Shown one piece after another: positions 8,547 to 14,494 of a stretch of DNA of 23,648 nt. The position numbers were made by a program, and so were the translations under genes. Origin of the DNA: a virus; the IMG/VR virus record IMGVR_UViG_3300015076_000011, positions 1-23,648 of that record; one strand, given 5' to 3'. The notes beneath the pieces are model-generated. The model did not search any database. It had not been told where the DNA came from and saw nothing but the letters and a program-made list of their open reading frames with translations. The number at the start of each line of letters is the position of its first letter. Positions within the stretch are counted from its first letter, which is position 1.

Positions 8547-8867
8547 TTACGCTTCCGCAACTTTTGCGTAACTAAGGATGCCGGTGGCGCCCGCGTCTTG
8601 AATTACCGAAAGAGTGTATGCCGTGTTTCCGGCAGGAAGCTTGACAACAATCGGCCCGAACTGCGCGCCGATTAGCGGATCGGTAATTACCGCGCTGGCA
8701 GGGCCTATAGAAAATCTAAAGTGACAATTGCCCGTGGCCGCTAAAATTACGTTTTCAATGCCGACCGGGAGCGTTACCGAAACGCTGGACGCGCCGAGCG
8801 TAAGCGCCCCGGAAATACACGAGCCATCGGGAAAAAAGTTGTATATGTAACCGTTTTGAATTGACAT
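8547..8867 (-). CDS. Small beta-sandwich-like presumed virion protein
   Basis: 106 residues, mostly short beta strands with Gly/Ala/Thr turns (SVSVTLPVGIENVILAATGN). The composition resembles phage decoration or fibre-associated domains, but I cannot name a family. The start follows the previous stop by 3 bases, so it forms a pair with the next gene upstream. The RNA element at 8437-8511 lies directly after it. Confidence 0.55.
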   Translation of the reverse strand: MSIQNGYIYNFFPDGSCISGALTLGASSVSVTLPVGIENVILAATGNCHFRFSIGPASAVITDPLIGAQFGPIVVKLPAGNTAYTLSVIQDAGATGILSYAKVAEA

Positions 8868-8870
8868 AGT

Positions 8871-9362
8871 TTATTTGAACCACTGACCCGAACTAAAACA
8901 GACGTAGATTCCCATCGAATTACCAGCTTGGGAGATTCCGGTAGCTGCAGGCGATCCGTTAATGGTATCCGTGCCGTTTCCAAACACTTGCATAGCGTTT
9001 GCGGAACCGTTGTAAAGAATTGCAAGAGACCCAGCAACGGCAGGACCAAGCTTTACGGAGTCGTTTGCGGTGGCTACAGTCGCCACTCGGTTAAACTGAG
9101 ATGCGCTAGTCGGAGTGGCGAGGGCTTGTCCGCCACCGGCCTTAGCGGTAAGGTTGTCCAAGGCCGTCACACTAAACCCAAGGCACTGCAAGCCTGACAC
9201 TTTGAGCACTGGGAACCATTGCACCCCGTCCCACACGCACGGGCCTTGGTCCGAAGTTGTCAGAACGTCATTTATGGCGTGCCCCGTAAGAGGCAACGTG
9301 GCGAACGTCCAAGTACCCGTAGGAGCATTTGGGAAAATTGGCGCTTCGTTTGTCTGTGACAT
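8871..9362 (-). CDS. Beta-rich phage surface or tail-associated protein
   Basis: 163 residues. The C-terminal half contains motifs I know from many phage virion proteins: AKAGGGQALATP, then NDSVKLG, then NAMQVFGNGTDTINGSPAAT and GIYVCFSSGQWFK. This recurrent domain is usually found in tail, fibre or capsid-associated proteins and ends in an aromatic strand, as here. The N-terminal part (GPCVWDGVQWFPVL) is Trp-rich. Its exact role is unknown; binding to the virion surface or to the host surface is a reasonable inference from the fold type. Confidence 0.6.
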   Translation of the reverse strand: MSQTNEAPIFPNAPTGTWTFATLPLTGHAINDVLTTSDQGPCVWDGVQWFPVLKVSGLQCLGFSVTALDNLTAKAGGGQALATPTSASQFNRVATVATANDSVKLGPAVAGSLAILYNGSANAMQVFGNGTDTINGSPAATGISQAGNSMGIYVCFSSGQWFK

Positions 9363-9560
9363 TTATGTCGGACTTTTAGAAGGGGAGTAATCGTTAGCTA
9401 GCACAGCTTTTGCGCGCGAGGCTAACGCTTTCTGCCCAGCAGGACTAATCGCCCCTGAAACCGGGAGCTTTGAATACGCGGCTTTAGCAGCCGGGGCCGT
9501 AGGCCCACCATCGCTAGGCACTTTAGACATGGTTGTCTTGTGGTGCAAATGGTCATTCAT
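9363..9560 (-). CDS. Small Ala/Ser/Lys-rich protein of unknown function
   Basis: 65 residues from the ATG at 9560, which overlaps the previous gene by 8 bases. An in-frame ATG at 9530 (MSKVPSDGG) would give 55 residues and is equally possible; neither has a strong RBS. The sequence is Ala-rich with many Ser, Pro and Lys and ends SPSKSPT, so it is probably disordered. No family recognised. Confidence 0.5.
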   Translation of the reverse strand: MNDHLHHKTTMSKVPSDGGPTAPAAKAAYSKLPVSGAISPAGQKALASRAKAVLANDYSPSKSPT

Positions 9561-9756
9561 TATCCGAAATCTGTTTGTCGATGGTGCTGTTGCGGTCGTT
9601 CTGCGACGACGCTTTAGCCCGGTTGAGCCAATCGCCGGTTACAGGAGTTTCGCTAGAAGCCGGTTTATCAGGCGCAGAAGGCGCAGATAGCTTGCCAGTA
9701 ATAGAATCGTAAGCGTGTTTAACAAGATCCCCTACCGTGTCTTTAAAGTCCGCCAC
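9553..9756 (-). CDS. Small hydrophilic protein of unknown function
   Basis: 67 residues. The N-terminal 20 residues (ADFKDTVGDLVKHAYDSI) could form an amphipathic helix; the rest is polar and disordered. It overlaps the following gene by 8 bases and lies 5 bases after the preceding one. No domain recognised; translational coupling in the virion operon is the main evidence that it is a gene. Confidence 0.55.
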   Translation of the reverse strand: MADFKDTVGDLVKHAYDSITGKLSAPSAPDKPASSETPVTGDWLNRAKASSQNDRNSTIDKQISDNE

Positions 9757-9761
9757 AGTGT

Positions 9762-10004
9762 TTACGGACCTTTCCGCTTGCCGTCGGTAAACATACCCTT
9801 TTCGGTGCTATCTTCGTCCATGCTGTCCCCTGCAGGACTTTGCTTGTTCTGGTATTGGCGAGTCCAGCGAGCTGTGACCGGGTGTCGCACCGAATCATCG
9901 CGGACCATAACCGTAGTTTCTTTTTGAGACTGCGAGTTAGTGTCTTGCTTCAAAAGCTGTTTGTCTACGTGATCGGGCGTGATCTTAGGGCGGGAGAGAT
10001 ACAT
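9762..10004 (-). CDS. Small polar protein of unknown function
   Basis: 80 residues from the ATG at 10004 (MYLSRPKITPDHV). The frame stays open further upstream, but that part lies inside the preceding gene and has different, Arg/Cys/Pro-rich composition. The ATG 13 bases after the preceding stop is therefore the natural start. The C-terminus is charged (STEKGMFTDGKRKGP). No family recognised. Several neighbours share this short, polar, low-complexity character. Confidence 0.55.
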   Translation of the reverse strand: MYLSRPKITPDHVDKQLLKQDTNSQSQKETTVMVRDDSVRHPVTARWTRQYQNKQSPAGDSMDEDSTEKGMFTDGKRKGP

Positions 10005-10017
10005 AGTGGTTTTTGTT

Positions 10018-10482
10018 TTACTGACCTTTGCCGAAATGCCGCATAGGCGGTGGCGAAATGGACGAACCTGCGTGAATACCAGGCTGCACCTGGCTTTGAA
10101 TTGGAGACGGGGCAATGTGCTTGCCCCACAGACGGGCTGGGGGCTGAATCGGGCTGGCCGCCCTTTCCCCGGCAGGCGGGAGGCTAGACTTGTCTGCAAT
10201 CAAGTGACGCGGGATATCGCCCGTAGGCAAATCCATAGTCGGATCGGTAATCAGGCGGCTGTTAGCATTTTCAATGCTGGTAGGCTGTGCCGCCTTCACC
10301 GCATCCGCAATCATGGCCTGAAGCTGTTCCATGCTTACCGTGATTAAGGCTGGCGAATCAACATTTTGGCTTTGCTTGCCTGGTGTGGTTTCGTCGTCCT
10401 CCACAAGTCCCACTACATCCGGCGTACCTGTAATAGGAATAGTGTCAACGATCTTTTTAAGTGAAATAGTACTTTTGCGCAT
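10018..10482 (-). CDS. Proline-rich protein of unknown function
   Basis: 154 residues. A basic start (MRKSTISLKKI) is followed by an acidic linker, a short helix around MEQLQAMIADAVKAA (residues 51-65), and a Pro/Ser/Gln-rich tail (SISPPPMRHFGKGQ). Probably mostly disordered. No domain recognised. It heads the run of four small polar genes before the two beta-rich presumed virion genes. Confidence 0.55.
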   Translation of the reverse strand: MRKSTISLKKIVDTIPITGTPDVVGLVEDDETTPGKQSQNVDSPALITVSMEQLQAMIADAVKAAQPTSIENANSRLITDPTMDLPTGDIPRHLIADKSSLPPAGERAASPIQPPARLWGKHIAPSPIQSQVQPGIHAGSSISPPPMRHFGKGQ

Positions 10483-10497
10483 AGTTTGCCCGTAGGT

Positions 10498-10647
10498 CTA
10501 TGTTGATGAGTCCGTTACCCCGCCACCTAGATTACGTCCGGTAGCCGCGACCGGATACGCCGGACGCTTGGGGATATTGGGTGCCTCGATCCGTCCTTTC
10601 GGCAGCGGCACTCCTGGGCGCGGCAATGTGATCCGCCTTTTAACCAA
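10498..10647 (-). CDS. Possible 49-residue basic, proline-rich peptide (TTG start)
   Basis: A frame opening at TTG 10647 and ending at TAG 10498 encodes a Pro-, Arg- and Gly-rich peptide (LVKRRITLPRPGVPLPKGRI at the start). It has no ATG. The region upstream (10648-10773) is noncoding and foldable. It fills the gap between two genes and shares the Pro-rich style of the neighbour downstream, which is why I list it. The lack of an ATG and of a clear RBS keeps this weak. Confidence 0.3.
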   Translation of the reverse strand: MVKRRITLPRPGVPLPKGRIEAPNIPKRPAYPVAATGRNLGGGVTDSST

Positions 10648-10697
10648 CTTTCATGACACCCGGATATACCTAGTCCCGTCTAGTTGGAAACACAAAA

Positions 10698-10785
10698 CCC
10701 AAGCCCTATACGACAAGCCCGAGCTTCTGTTGCTCTCGTGTGGTAGTAACTTGGGGTCCCAGTTATCGGGCTATTAGCCCTTTTT
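10698..10785 (+). ncRNA. Possible pseudoknotted RNA ending in a terminator hairpin
   Basis: On the plus strand four segments alternate as a pseudoknot: CCCAAG (10698-10703) with CTTGGG (10750-10755), and AGCCCGA (10716-10722) with TCGGGCT (10766-10772). An extra hairpin GAGC-TTCTGTT-GCTC lies at 10721-10735. The end, GGGCT-ATT-AGCCC followed by T5 (10768-10785), looks like an intrinsic terminator on the plus strand, antisense to the end of the 56-residue gene. No convincing plus-strand promoter was found upstream. The same pairings could also act in the minus-strand message. Confidence 0.35.
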
Positions 10786-10944
10786 GCTTTCTTCTGGGGA
10801 AACAAGAGAATCGACTGGAGTAAACATGTCCGCTAGTTCGTCTGGCTGGCGGTACGGCAACTTGAAGCGCAAGGCACGGGAAAAGTCTAAGCGGCTGTGT
10901 TCGCCGAACTTAAAGCCCTCTTCGGTTCTGTCTATTACTTCCAT
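10774..10944 (-). CDS. Small 56-residue protein of unknown function, first behind the promoter
   Basis: ATG at 10944, stop TAA at 10774, 56 residues: it starts MEVIDRTEEGFKFGEHSRLD and ends SPEESKKG. Charged, no Cys, no membrane segment. It lies about 18 nt downstream of the predicted start site of the strong minus-strand promoter at 10969-10998, so it is the first gene of the long virion transcript. AAGAG close to the ATG is a weak RBS. Clean start-promoter spacing and codon-like composition make it likely real. Confidence 0.68.
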   Translation of the reverse strand: MEVIDRTEEGFKFGEHSRLDFSRALRFKLPYRQPDELADMFTPVDSLVSPEESKKG

Positions 10945-10968
10945 AACTCTTTACTACCAACAGGGAGA

Positions 10969-10998
10969 ATTGTACCACATTATGTATACTCAAGTCAA
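10969..10998 (-). promoter_or_regulatory. Sigma70-type promoter for the virion operon
   Basis: On the minus strand TTGACT (10993-10998), an 18-bp spacer and TACAAT (10969-10974): five of six and five of six consensus positions. The transcript would start near 10962 and run into the 56-residue gene and the virion genes. Its -10 context GTGGTACAATTC is shared with the promoter at 11717-11746 (GTGGTACACTTC) and with a -10-like site at 11841-11850 (GTGGTACAAA). Confidence 0.72.
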
Positions 10999-11005
10999 GT
11001 AATTA

Positions 11006-11281
11006 TTAAAGTTTGTTTACTTGACGCATTTCTGCAATGGCTTGTGCCGCAACTTTGACAGGCATTCCCCTGTGCTTTCGTTCGTGCAAGAACCTGTGAA
11101 CACGGCCAAGCTCTCGTCGCTTGCGGTCAAACTCGGCTTTGGCAGACGCAGCTTTAGCCGGATTCTCTGCCCTCCATTTACGCAAAGCTATCCTGTTGCA
11201 TTCAACACAGGCTTTAGACGCAAAGTAACGGGTATTGCCGTGTCCGTGAATACACGGCTTTCCTTCATACACTTTAGACAT
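11006..11281 (-). CDS. Small zinc-finger-like protein
   Basis: 91 residues with an N-terminal metal-site pattern C10-x-H12-x-H14 and C25-x2-C28 (KPCIHGHGNTRYFASKACVE). This arrangement is frequent in short phage and HNH/endonuclease VII-like proteins. The rest is basic and helical (RKWRAENPAKAASAKAEF), without visible HNH catalytic residues. It may bind nucleic acid. The RBS is good (AAAGGA, 5 bases from the ATG). Its 3' end lies 8 bases before the -35 of the virion promoter, so it is a separate unit fed by promoters upstream, with the structured RNA region as a possible long leader. Confidence 0.65.
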   Translation of the reverse strand: MSKVYEGKPCIHGHGNTRYFASKACVECNRIALRKWRAENPAKAASAKAEFDRKRRELGRVHRFLHERKHRGMPVKVAAQAIAEMRQVNKL

Positions 11282-11323
11282 AGCTATCCTTTAATCTTAT
11301 TTAAAAACAATCTAATAGCTGTT

Positions 11324-11345
11324 TTCAAGTTGCTTAGGACTTGAA
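11324..11345. promoter_or_regulatory. Operator-like inverted repeat upstream of the zinc-finger gene
   Basis: TTCAAGT (11324-11330) and ACTTGAA (11339-11345) form a perfect 7-bp inverted repeat with an 8-bp spacer, 43 bases upstream of the gene start at 11281. It overlaps a weak minus-strand promoter (TTGAAA, 17 bp, TTTAAA). Symmetry and position suit a repressor site; in RNA it could instead be a 3'-end hairpin of the structured RNA. Confidence 0.4.
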
Positions 11346-11710
11346 TATACTTGCACTCTTCTGACCGACCCCTAAAGGGAGGGAAGTTATTACGGACATG
11401 TCTTAACCTCTCTTACGAGATAGTTGCGTTTTTAAGGATGCTTTCCACCGAAGTGTTTTCCCAGTCATCCGGCCGCTTGTGCGGCTCGCACTGACCTAGC
11501 CTTGGGACCTCTTGCTAGGTTATTTCTCTCACGGTTAGGCCCTCGAGCAGTGTTATCCGACAAAGGGCTTGCTGAACCGACAAAACTTTTATCAAGTCCG
11601 GGGAAGTGGCAACTACTCTCGTCCGCCCACCGCACCCGCTATTGCGGAACCCTTCTTTTATCCCGCTGGGCTAGCTGGCGGGGTACACAATATTCTATAT
11701 TCACACTAGA
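11346..11710 (-). ncRNA. Candidate large structured noncoding RNA (or very long leader)
   Basis: About 365 nt downstream of a near-consensus promoter hold seven hairpins and no convincing gene. On the minus strand: CCCGC/GCGGG (11662-11682), CCGC-AATA-GCGG (11636-11647), GCCCT/AGGGC (11539-11568), ACCTAGC/GCTAGGT with a 13-nt loop (11494-11520), a nested stem CAGT/ACTG around GCCGC-ACAA-GCGGC (11462-11493), CAC-UUCG-GUG (11446-11455), and TCTC-GUAA-GAGA (11409-11420). The UUCG and GNRA loops are canonical only on the minus strand, matching the promoter direction. GGATG/CATCC may close two of the hairpins into one domain. No known class (RNase P, tmRNA, group I/II intron) is recognised. It could extend into the leader of the gene at 11281. 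Confidence 0.5.
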
Positions 11711-11716
11711 CCGAGA

Positions 11717-11746
11717 AGTGTACCACGCTTAGGGTGTCTGTGTCAA
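11717..11746 (-). promoter_or_regulatory. Strong sigma70-type promoter for the structured RNA
   Basis: On the minus strand a perfect TTGACA (11741-11746), 18 bp, then TACACT (11717-11722). Transcription would start near 11710. It is the best -35 match on this strand, yet the next credible start codon is over 400 bases away at 11281, which is the reason to expect a functional RNA in between. Confidence 0.72.
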
Positions 11747-11840
11747 GTTATTGTAGTGTACAATCTGTATTACATAGGATACTTATTTTCACCTGTAAAG
11801 TTTGTTAGCTAAGCACGTTGAAATTCTTAGTATTGTTGTA

Positions 11841-11956
11841 TTTGTACCACACCTGATACTGCCCTTCCTGCCCTGTAAAATTCAGGGGATGCCTAATTCG
11901 TACCCCCCGTTAGCGGATGCGTGTACCGCCGCCGCTGCGGGATCTCCTAGGGGGGT
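11841..11956. other. Third GTGGTACA motif and two GC-rich stems, no gene
   Basis: The minus-strand motif GTGGTACAAA (11841-11850) repeats the -10 context of the two promoters nearby but has no good -35. Next to it are CCCTG-TAAAATT-CAGGG (11871-11887) and a strong nested stem: ACCCCCC (11902-11908) with GGGGGGT (11950-11956), enclosing AGCGG/CCGCT (11912-11936). The outer stem is too short-spaced for a tRNA. From 11957 to 12119 the sequence is AT-rich with small palindromes only (for example TATGC-N7-GCATA near 12025). Confidence 0.4.
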
Positions 11957-12119
11957 CCGGTGGTTCAATCGCAATTCAAATTGTTAAATCGTATTATGTA
12001 AACCGAATCGATTACCATAATAACTATGCACACTTTGCATAATAAACATTCACACTAATCTAAACTGATACACTCGAACTACATCATGTACTTGCGTGCA
12101 CTGTGTGTAAATACTGGGC

Positions 12120-12152
12120 GCACAGCCAGCGATAGCCCTGGCTGTGCTTTGT
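12120..12152 (+). terminator. Strong hairpin terminator, plus strand
   Basis: GCACAGCCAG (12120-12129) pairs perfectly over 10 bp with CTGGCTGTGC (12138-12147), with an 8-nt loop, followed by TTTGT. It reads as an intrinsic terminator on the plus strand only. No gene precedes it on that strand, so it may end an unseen small RNA or block plus-strand transcription coming from the virion side. Confidence 0.6.
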
Positions 12153-12273
12153 CATAGCTGGACATAGAGCACTCTTCTTATGTCTCGTGTGGGCGCAGCG
12201 TGAATAGAGGTTTGCGGTTCACCATTCGTTGTCTCTCACTACCCCACACACTGCACTGCTACTGATCTAGTAC

Positions 12274-12334
12274 AGATACGTCCGTATCTATAGACAGATA
12301 CTCGGACCTCAACTAACAGAGCTAGTCTAGGTCC
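12274..12334. repeat. Clustered short palindromes, possible operator or origin
   Basis: AGATACG-TC-CGTATCT (12274-12289) is followed by another GATAC (12297-12301), giving alternating GATAC/GTATC half-sites. GGACCT (12304-12309) and AGGTCC (12329-12334) form a further inverted repeat. The stretch from 12153 to 12379 has no gene and lies directly downstream of the HTH regulator gene. Protein binding sites are plausible; nothing proves an origin. Confidence 0.3.
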
Positions 12335-12379
12335 TCGTATCACAGCCTGTTATCCTTATAAAGCAGAGCTAGACAACCT

Positions 12380-12727
12380 CTATATCTCTTTTAGCTTTAT
12401 CATTTTAGATAGCAGCATTTCCCGCAGCTCTCTGACTTGGAGCCGCAACGATGCGTTCTCTTCTTTAAGCTCAATTAAATCAGAACTAGGCCCTGTACCG
12501 ATCCTAGCTCGCTTCTCTGCGTTCTTCTTGTAATTCTTTGCCCACAAGTAGAATCCTGCTCGACTGACCTTGTAGTACTTGCACAGCACGTTCACATTCT
12601 CACCGGCTAGATACCGCTTAACAGCTTCTTCTATTTGGTCAGGCGGATGCACGATCCTCCCTTTTGTCGTACGGGCATGCGCCTCGACGGCAGTATGCTC
12701 AACGGGGGGTTTGCTCTGCTTAACCAT
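12380..12727 (-). CDS. HTH plus coiled-coil regulator (transposase OrfA-like fold)
   Basis: 115 residues. A basic N-terminus is followed by a helix-turn-helix at about 31-66 (QIEEAVKRYLAGENVNVLCK, then YYKVSRAGFYLW) of the type found in IS3-family OrfA and in some phage regulators. A C-terminal coiled coil follows at 83-115 (LIELKEENASLRLQVRELRE), probably for dimerisation. There is no catalytic domain and no IS ends. The RBS is good (GGAG, 9 bases from the ATG). It is transcribed away from the early plus-strand genes, the usual layout for a lysogeny repressor, so that is my leading guess. A small terminase-like role is less likely given the distance from terL. Confidence 0.7.
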   Translation of the reverse strand: MVKQSKPPVEHTAVEAHARTTKGRIVHPPDQIEEAVKRYLAGENVNVLCKYYKVSRAGFYLWAKNYKKNAEKRARIGTGPSSDLIELKEENASLRLQVRELREMLLSKMIKLKEI

Positions 12728-12962
12728 GTCAATTAACTCCGGTTTGGTTACAAACTTAAAAATAGCAACACTTCTGTCTATGAATAAACAATTAGAACCC
12801 TAACTATGAACAGTCTATTCGGTTGCAGGGCAAAACTGGATTCAACCATTCAAAGAAAGAGAGTGCTAATACTGCATTACCTGTCTAGTTGTTCTCTGTG
12901 CGCTACCGTACATACAAGATACACGAACTGTACTTTTAGTGAGAACTAATTCACATTTCTTT

Positions 12963-12999
12963 AAACTGTCTTGTTTGTGCAGTTTATTCACTGTACTAT
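12963..12999 (+). promoter_or_regulatory. Early promoter with overlapping inverted repeat
   Basis: TTGTTT (12971-12976), a 17-bp spacer and TACTAT (12994-12999) drive the first early gene at 13039. AAACTG (12963-12968) and CAGTTT (12980-12985) form an inverted repeat with 11-bp spacer straddling the -35, well placed for a repressor. The -10 context CTGTACTATCT is shared with the promoter at 15492. The remainder of the gap, 12728-12962, shows only AT-rich sequence and a half-site ACAGTCTATTC at 12810-12820. Confidence 0.62.
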
Positions 13000-13038
13000 C
13001 TGTCCATCGACCACTAACAACTGATCGGAGACACGAAA

Positions 13039-13173
13039 ATGAGCTACAAAATGAGCTACACGAAACTAAAAGCGATTTACTTAGCTGCGGCGCAAGTGGC
13101 CCCGACACAAGCCGAATACCAGCAGTGCATGAACTTGGTAATGTTTTACCAGCGCAAGGTGGACGCGTCATGA
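13039..13173 (+). CDS. Small early protein, 44 residues
   Basis: ATG at 13039 with GGAG 8 bases before it; 44 residues, first gene after the early promoter. It begins MSYKMSYTKLKAIYLAAAQV; the start MSYT is repeated inside it and again in the next gene. A helical, polar peptide with one Cys and no recognised domain. Its stop overlaps the next ATG (ATGA). Confidence 0.6.
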   Translation: MSYKMSYTKLKAIYLAAAQVAPTQAEYQQCMNLVMFYQRKVDAS

Positions 13174-13346
13174 GCTACACGGACGCACTGGAGATTGCAC
13201 TCAGCCACGCTGAAGCGCTCCAAGCGCAGCGCGACGAATTGGTCGCGGCGTTGCGCGATTGCCGGGACGCGTTAAGCCGCAACGAATTCGAGCGTGAATC
13301 GGCGCGCCGTCGCGCGGAAACCGCGCTCGCCAAGGTGACGAAATGA
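13170..13346 (+). CDS. Small coiled-coil early protein, 58 residues
   Basis: 58 residues from the ATG at 13170. The frame is open far upstream, but the ATGA overlap with the preceding gene and the change to much higher GC fix this start. It is almost wholly helical with heptads (SHAEALQAQRDELVAALRDC), likely a dimeric coiled coil. Very similar small proteins are common in phages of GC-rich betaproteobacteria (from memory). Function unknown. High third-position GC compared with the neighbours suggests recent acquisition. Confidence 0.65.
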   Translation: MSYTDALEIALSHAEALQAQRDELVAALRDCRDALSRNEFERESARRRAETALAKVTK

Positions 13347-13549
13347 GCAACCCAAACGACACGCCGATTTTTGAGATCCATAGTTTGGACGGCAAAGTTT
13401 GGGTTCGCCCTTACTTGGGACAGGAAGAATTCAACGGATCGACGTATGAAACGGTGGCGGAAGCGATCACGGACCTTCCGACGCTTGCGGCCGAACTTGG
13501 GTGGACCGAGTACCGCATCACTGGCGTCGGCGACCAGGTGACGAAATGA
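13343..13549 (+). CDS. Small early protein, 68 residues, unknown function
   Basis: 68 residues, coupled by ATGA overlap on both sides. The sequence (IFEIHSLDGKVWVRPYLGQE, then TYETVAEAITDLPTLAAELG) looks like a small alpha/beta fold. It ends with VTK, the same last residues and same DNA as the gene before it. No family recognised. Confidence 0.65.
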   Translation: MSNPNDTPIFEIHSLDGKVWVRPYLGQEEFNGSTYETVAEAITDLPTLAAELGWTEYRITGVGDQVTK

Positions 13550-13632
13550 GCAACGCGAGCTTGCGCGATTATCTGGCCGAGACGATATCCCGCGTTTATC
13601 CCCTTGAGACGATATCCGAGGTGCAATCATGA
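13546..13632 (+). CDS. Tiny early peptide, 28 residues
   Basis: ATG at 13546 overlaps the preceding stop, and the stop at 13630 overlaps the next ATG. The peptide contains a repeat ETIS...ETIS encoded by a 12-bp direct repeat GAGACGATATCC at 13579-13590 and 13606-13617. Couplings on both sides argue for translation, but it may only be a linker that keeps ribosomes moving between larger genes. Confidence 0.4.
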   Translation: MSNASLRDYLAETISRVYPLETISEVQS

Positions 13633-13754
13633 AAGGGGCGATGAAGCCCGTACTGCGCTTTATTCGGGGTTACTGGACGCTTAAAACCGACCACGGATAC
13701 ACGCTCTCTTTTGCTTCTCTTGAATCAGCACTGGAGGCTTTTTACCCATCATGA
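13629..13754 (+). CDS. Small early protein, 41 residues
   Basis: 41 residues, basic, beginning MKGAMKPVLRFIRGYWTLKT. Coupled by ATGA overlaps on both sides. The GG-rich stretch of the previous gene end (CCGAGG) can act as RBS. Aromatic and small, with no Cys; no domain recognised. Confidence 0.55.
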   Translation: MKGAMKPVLRFIRGYWTLKTDHGYTLSFASLESALEAFYPS

Positions 13755-13912
13755 TGATTACCAGCTACCCAAGACACGATGACAGCAAGTACCAAGTAAC
13801 GGAGCACAACATAGTTACTTGCCCACCAGACTTGTGGCCGTTTATACGGCAGTGGGCTGAAAGCAAAAAACAGCAATCTAGTTACGTCCCTGCAGTACAG
13901 TTGACTAACTAG
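13751..13912 (+). CDS. Small early protein, 53 residues
   Basis: 53 residues, beginning MMITSYPRHDDSKYQVTEHN. The central CPPDLWPFIRQWAESKKQQS suggests a short helix after a Pro-rich turn. ATGA overlap with the preceding gene; its TAG directly abuts the next ATG. Lower GC than the preceding three genes, matching the integrase side. Unknown function. Confidence 0.6.
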   Translation: MMITSYPRHDDSKYQVTEHNIVTCPPDLWPFIRQWAESKKQQSSYVPAVQLTN

Positions 13913-14266
13913 ATGCGTATACACGACAAGCGGACAGTCGCATCCCTTGAGGCATGGGAAAGGGAAATAGAAGCCGAAAGGCGTGACAGTCAAGGTAAAA
14001 ACGAATTAACTTTTGTACCTCCACCACCCTGCGACGGTAATCACATCAAAGACGAATCTACGGGTTTAACTTCGGACAAATGTCGCCACTATGATAAATG
14101 CCAAAATCAGATGCGGGCGTGCCGAAGCTTCTTTTTGTACGTGTCTGAAGTTGGCAGAATTTCGGATTTTTCAACGGACGAAGATACGGAGCTTGAAACA
14201 TGGTACAACTCAGAAAGACTACCGACGAAGAAGTGGTACATAAGAACGTACAAACAGAAGGATTGA
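13913..14266 (+). CDS. Early protein with four spaced cysteines, unknown function
   Basis: 117 residues starting right after the preceding stop. The N-terminal helix is charged (SLEAWEREIEAERRDSQGKN). Cysteines at 40, 57, 63 and 70 (CRHYDKC around 57-63) could bind a metal. The C-terminus is acidic and then basic. It overlaps the next gene by 67 bases in another frame. No family recognised. Confidence 0.62.
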   Translation: MRIHDKRTVASLEAWEREIEAERRDSQGKNELTFVPPPPCDGNHIKDESTGLTSDKCRHYDKCQNQMRACRSFFLYVSEVGRISDFSTDEDTELETWYNSERLPTKKWYIRTYKQKD

Positions 14267-14490
14267 ATCAATCTGTCGTAGGAATGGATTTCAACCCAAA
14301 TGACACGCAATCTTTACGGTTAGTTAACTCAAGTCTTGTCAAGAATATAGGAGCTTTCCAAGCTGCTATAAACGAGATAGACAAGCTGCAAGCTAAAGTC
14401 AAAAATCTTGAGAATGACTTAGCCAATACAGTTAGAACGAACTTGGATTTGTTGGCTAAATTGCGGTATTACGAGAACGGGAACACCTAA
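14200..14490 (+). CDS. Small coiled-coil protein upstream of the integrase
   Basis: 96 residues. The start at 14200 has GGAG 8 bases before it; an internal ATG at 14284 is a weaker alternative. The C-terminal half (NEIDKLQAKVKNLENDLANT, residues 59-78, and onwards) is a clear coiled coil. It ends 4 bases before the integrase ATG. A role as integrase partner (excisionase) cannot be excluded, but there is no wHTH pattern. Confidence 0.6.
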   Translation: MVQLRKTTDEEVVHKNVQTEGLNQSVVGMDFNPNDTQSLRLVNSSLVKNIGAFQAAINEIDKLQAKVKNLENDLANTVRTNLDLLAKLRYYENGNT

Positions 14491-14494
14491 CTTT

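Noticed and set aside
10494-10530. TTGATGAGTCCG resembling a hammerhead ribozyme core
   Set aside because: The required GAAA side and flanking stems are absent.
11430-11500. Local resemblance to the 3' part of 23S rRNA (GAAAGCATC and nearby bases)
   Set aside because: Only short strings match; the surrounding stems differ from rRNA helices 97-101.
11465-11635. A 56-codon minus-strand frame (GTG start) and two 21-codon frames after it
   Set aside because: They lie inside the hairpin-rich stretch, lack a good RBS at the GTG, and have the Arg/Ala/Ser-rich composition expected of translated stems. The second 21-codon frame has a strong SD-like AGAGAGG, but it is too short to support.
11950-11985. 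GGTTCAATC resembling a tRNA T-loop
   Set aside because: No acceptor or anticodon stems at the right distance; the nearby GC stem encloses only 41 bases.
12380-12727. Insertion sequence fragment (IS3 OrfA)
   Set aside because: No inverted ends, no OrfB, no target duplication; a stand-alone regulator fits better.
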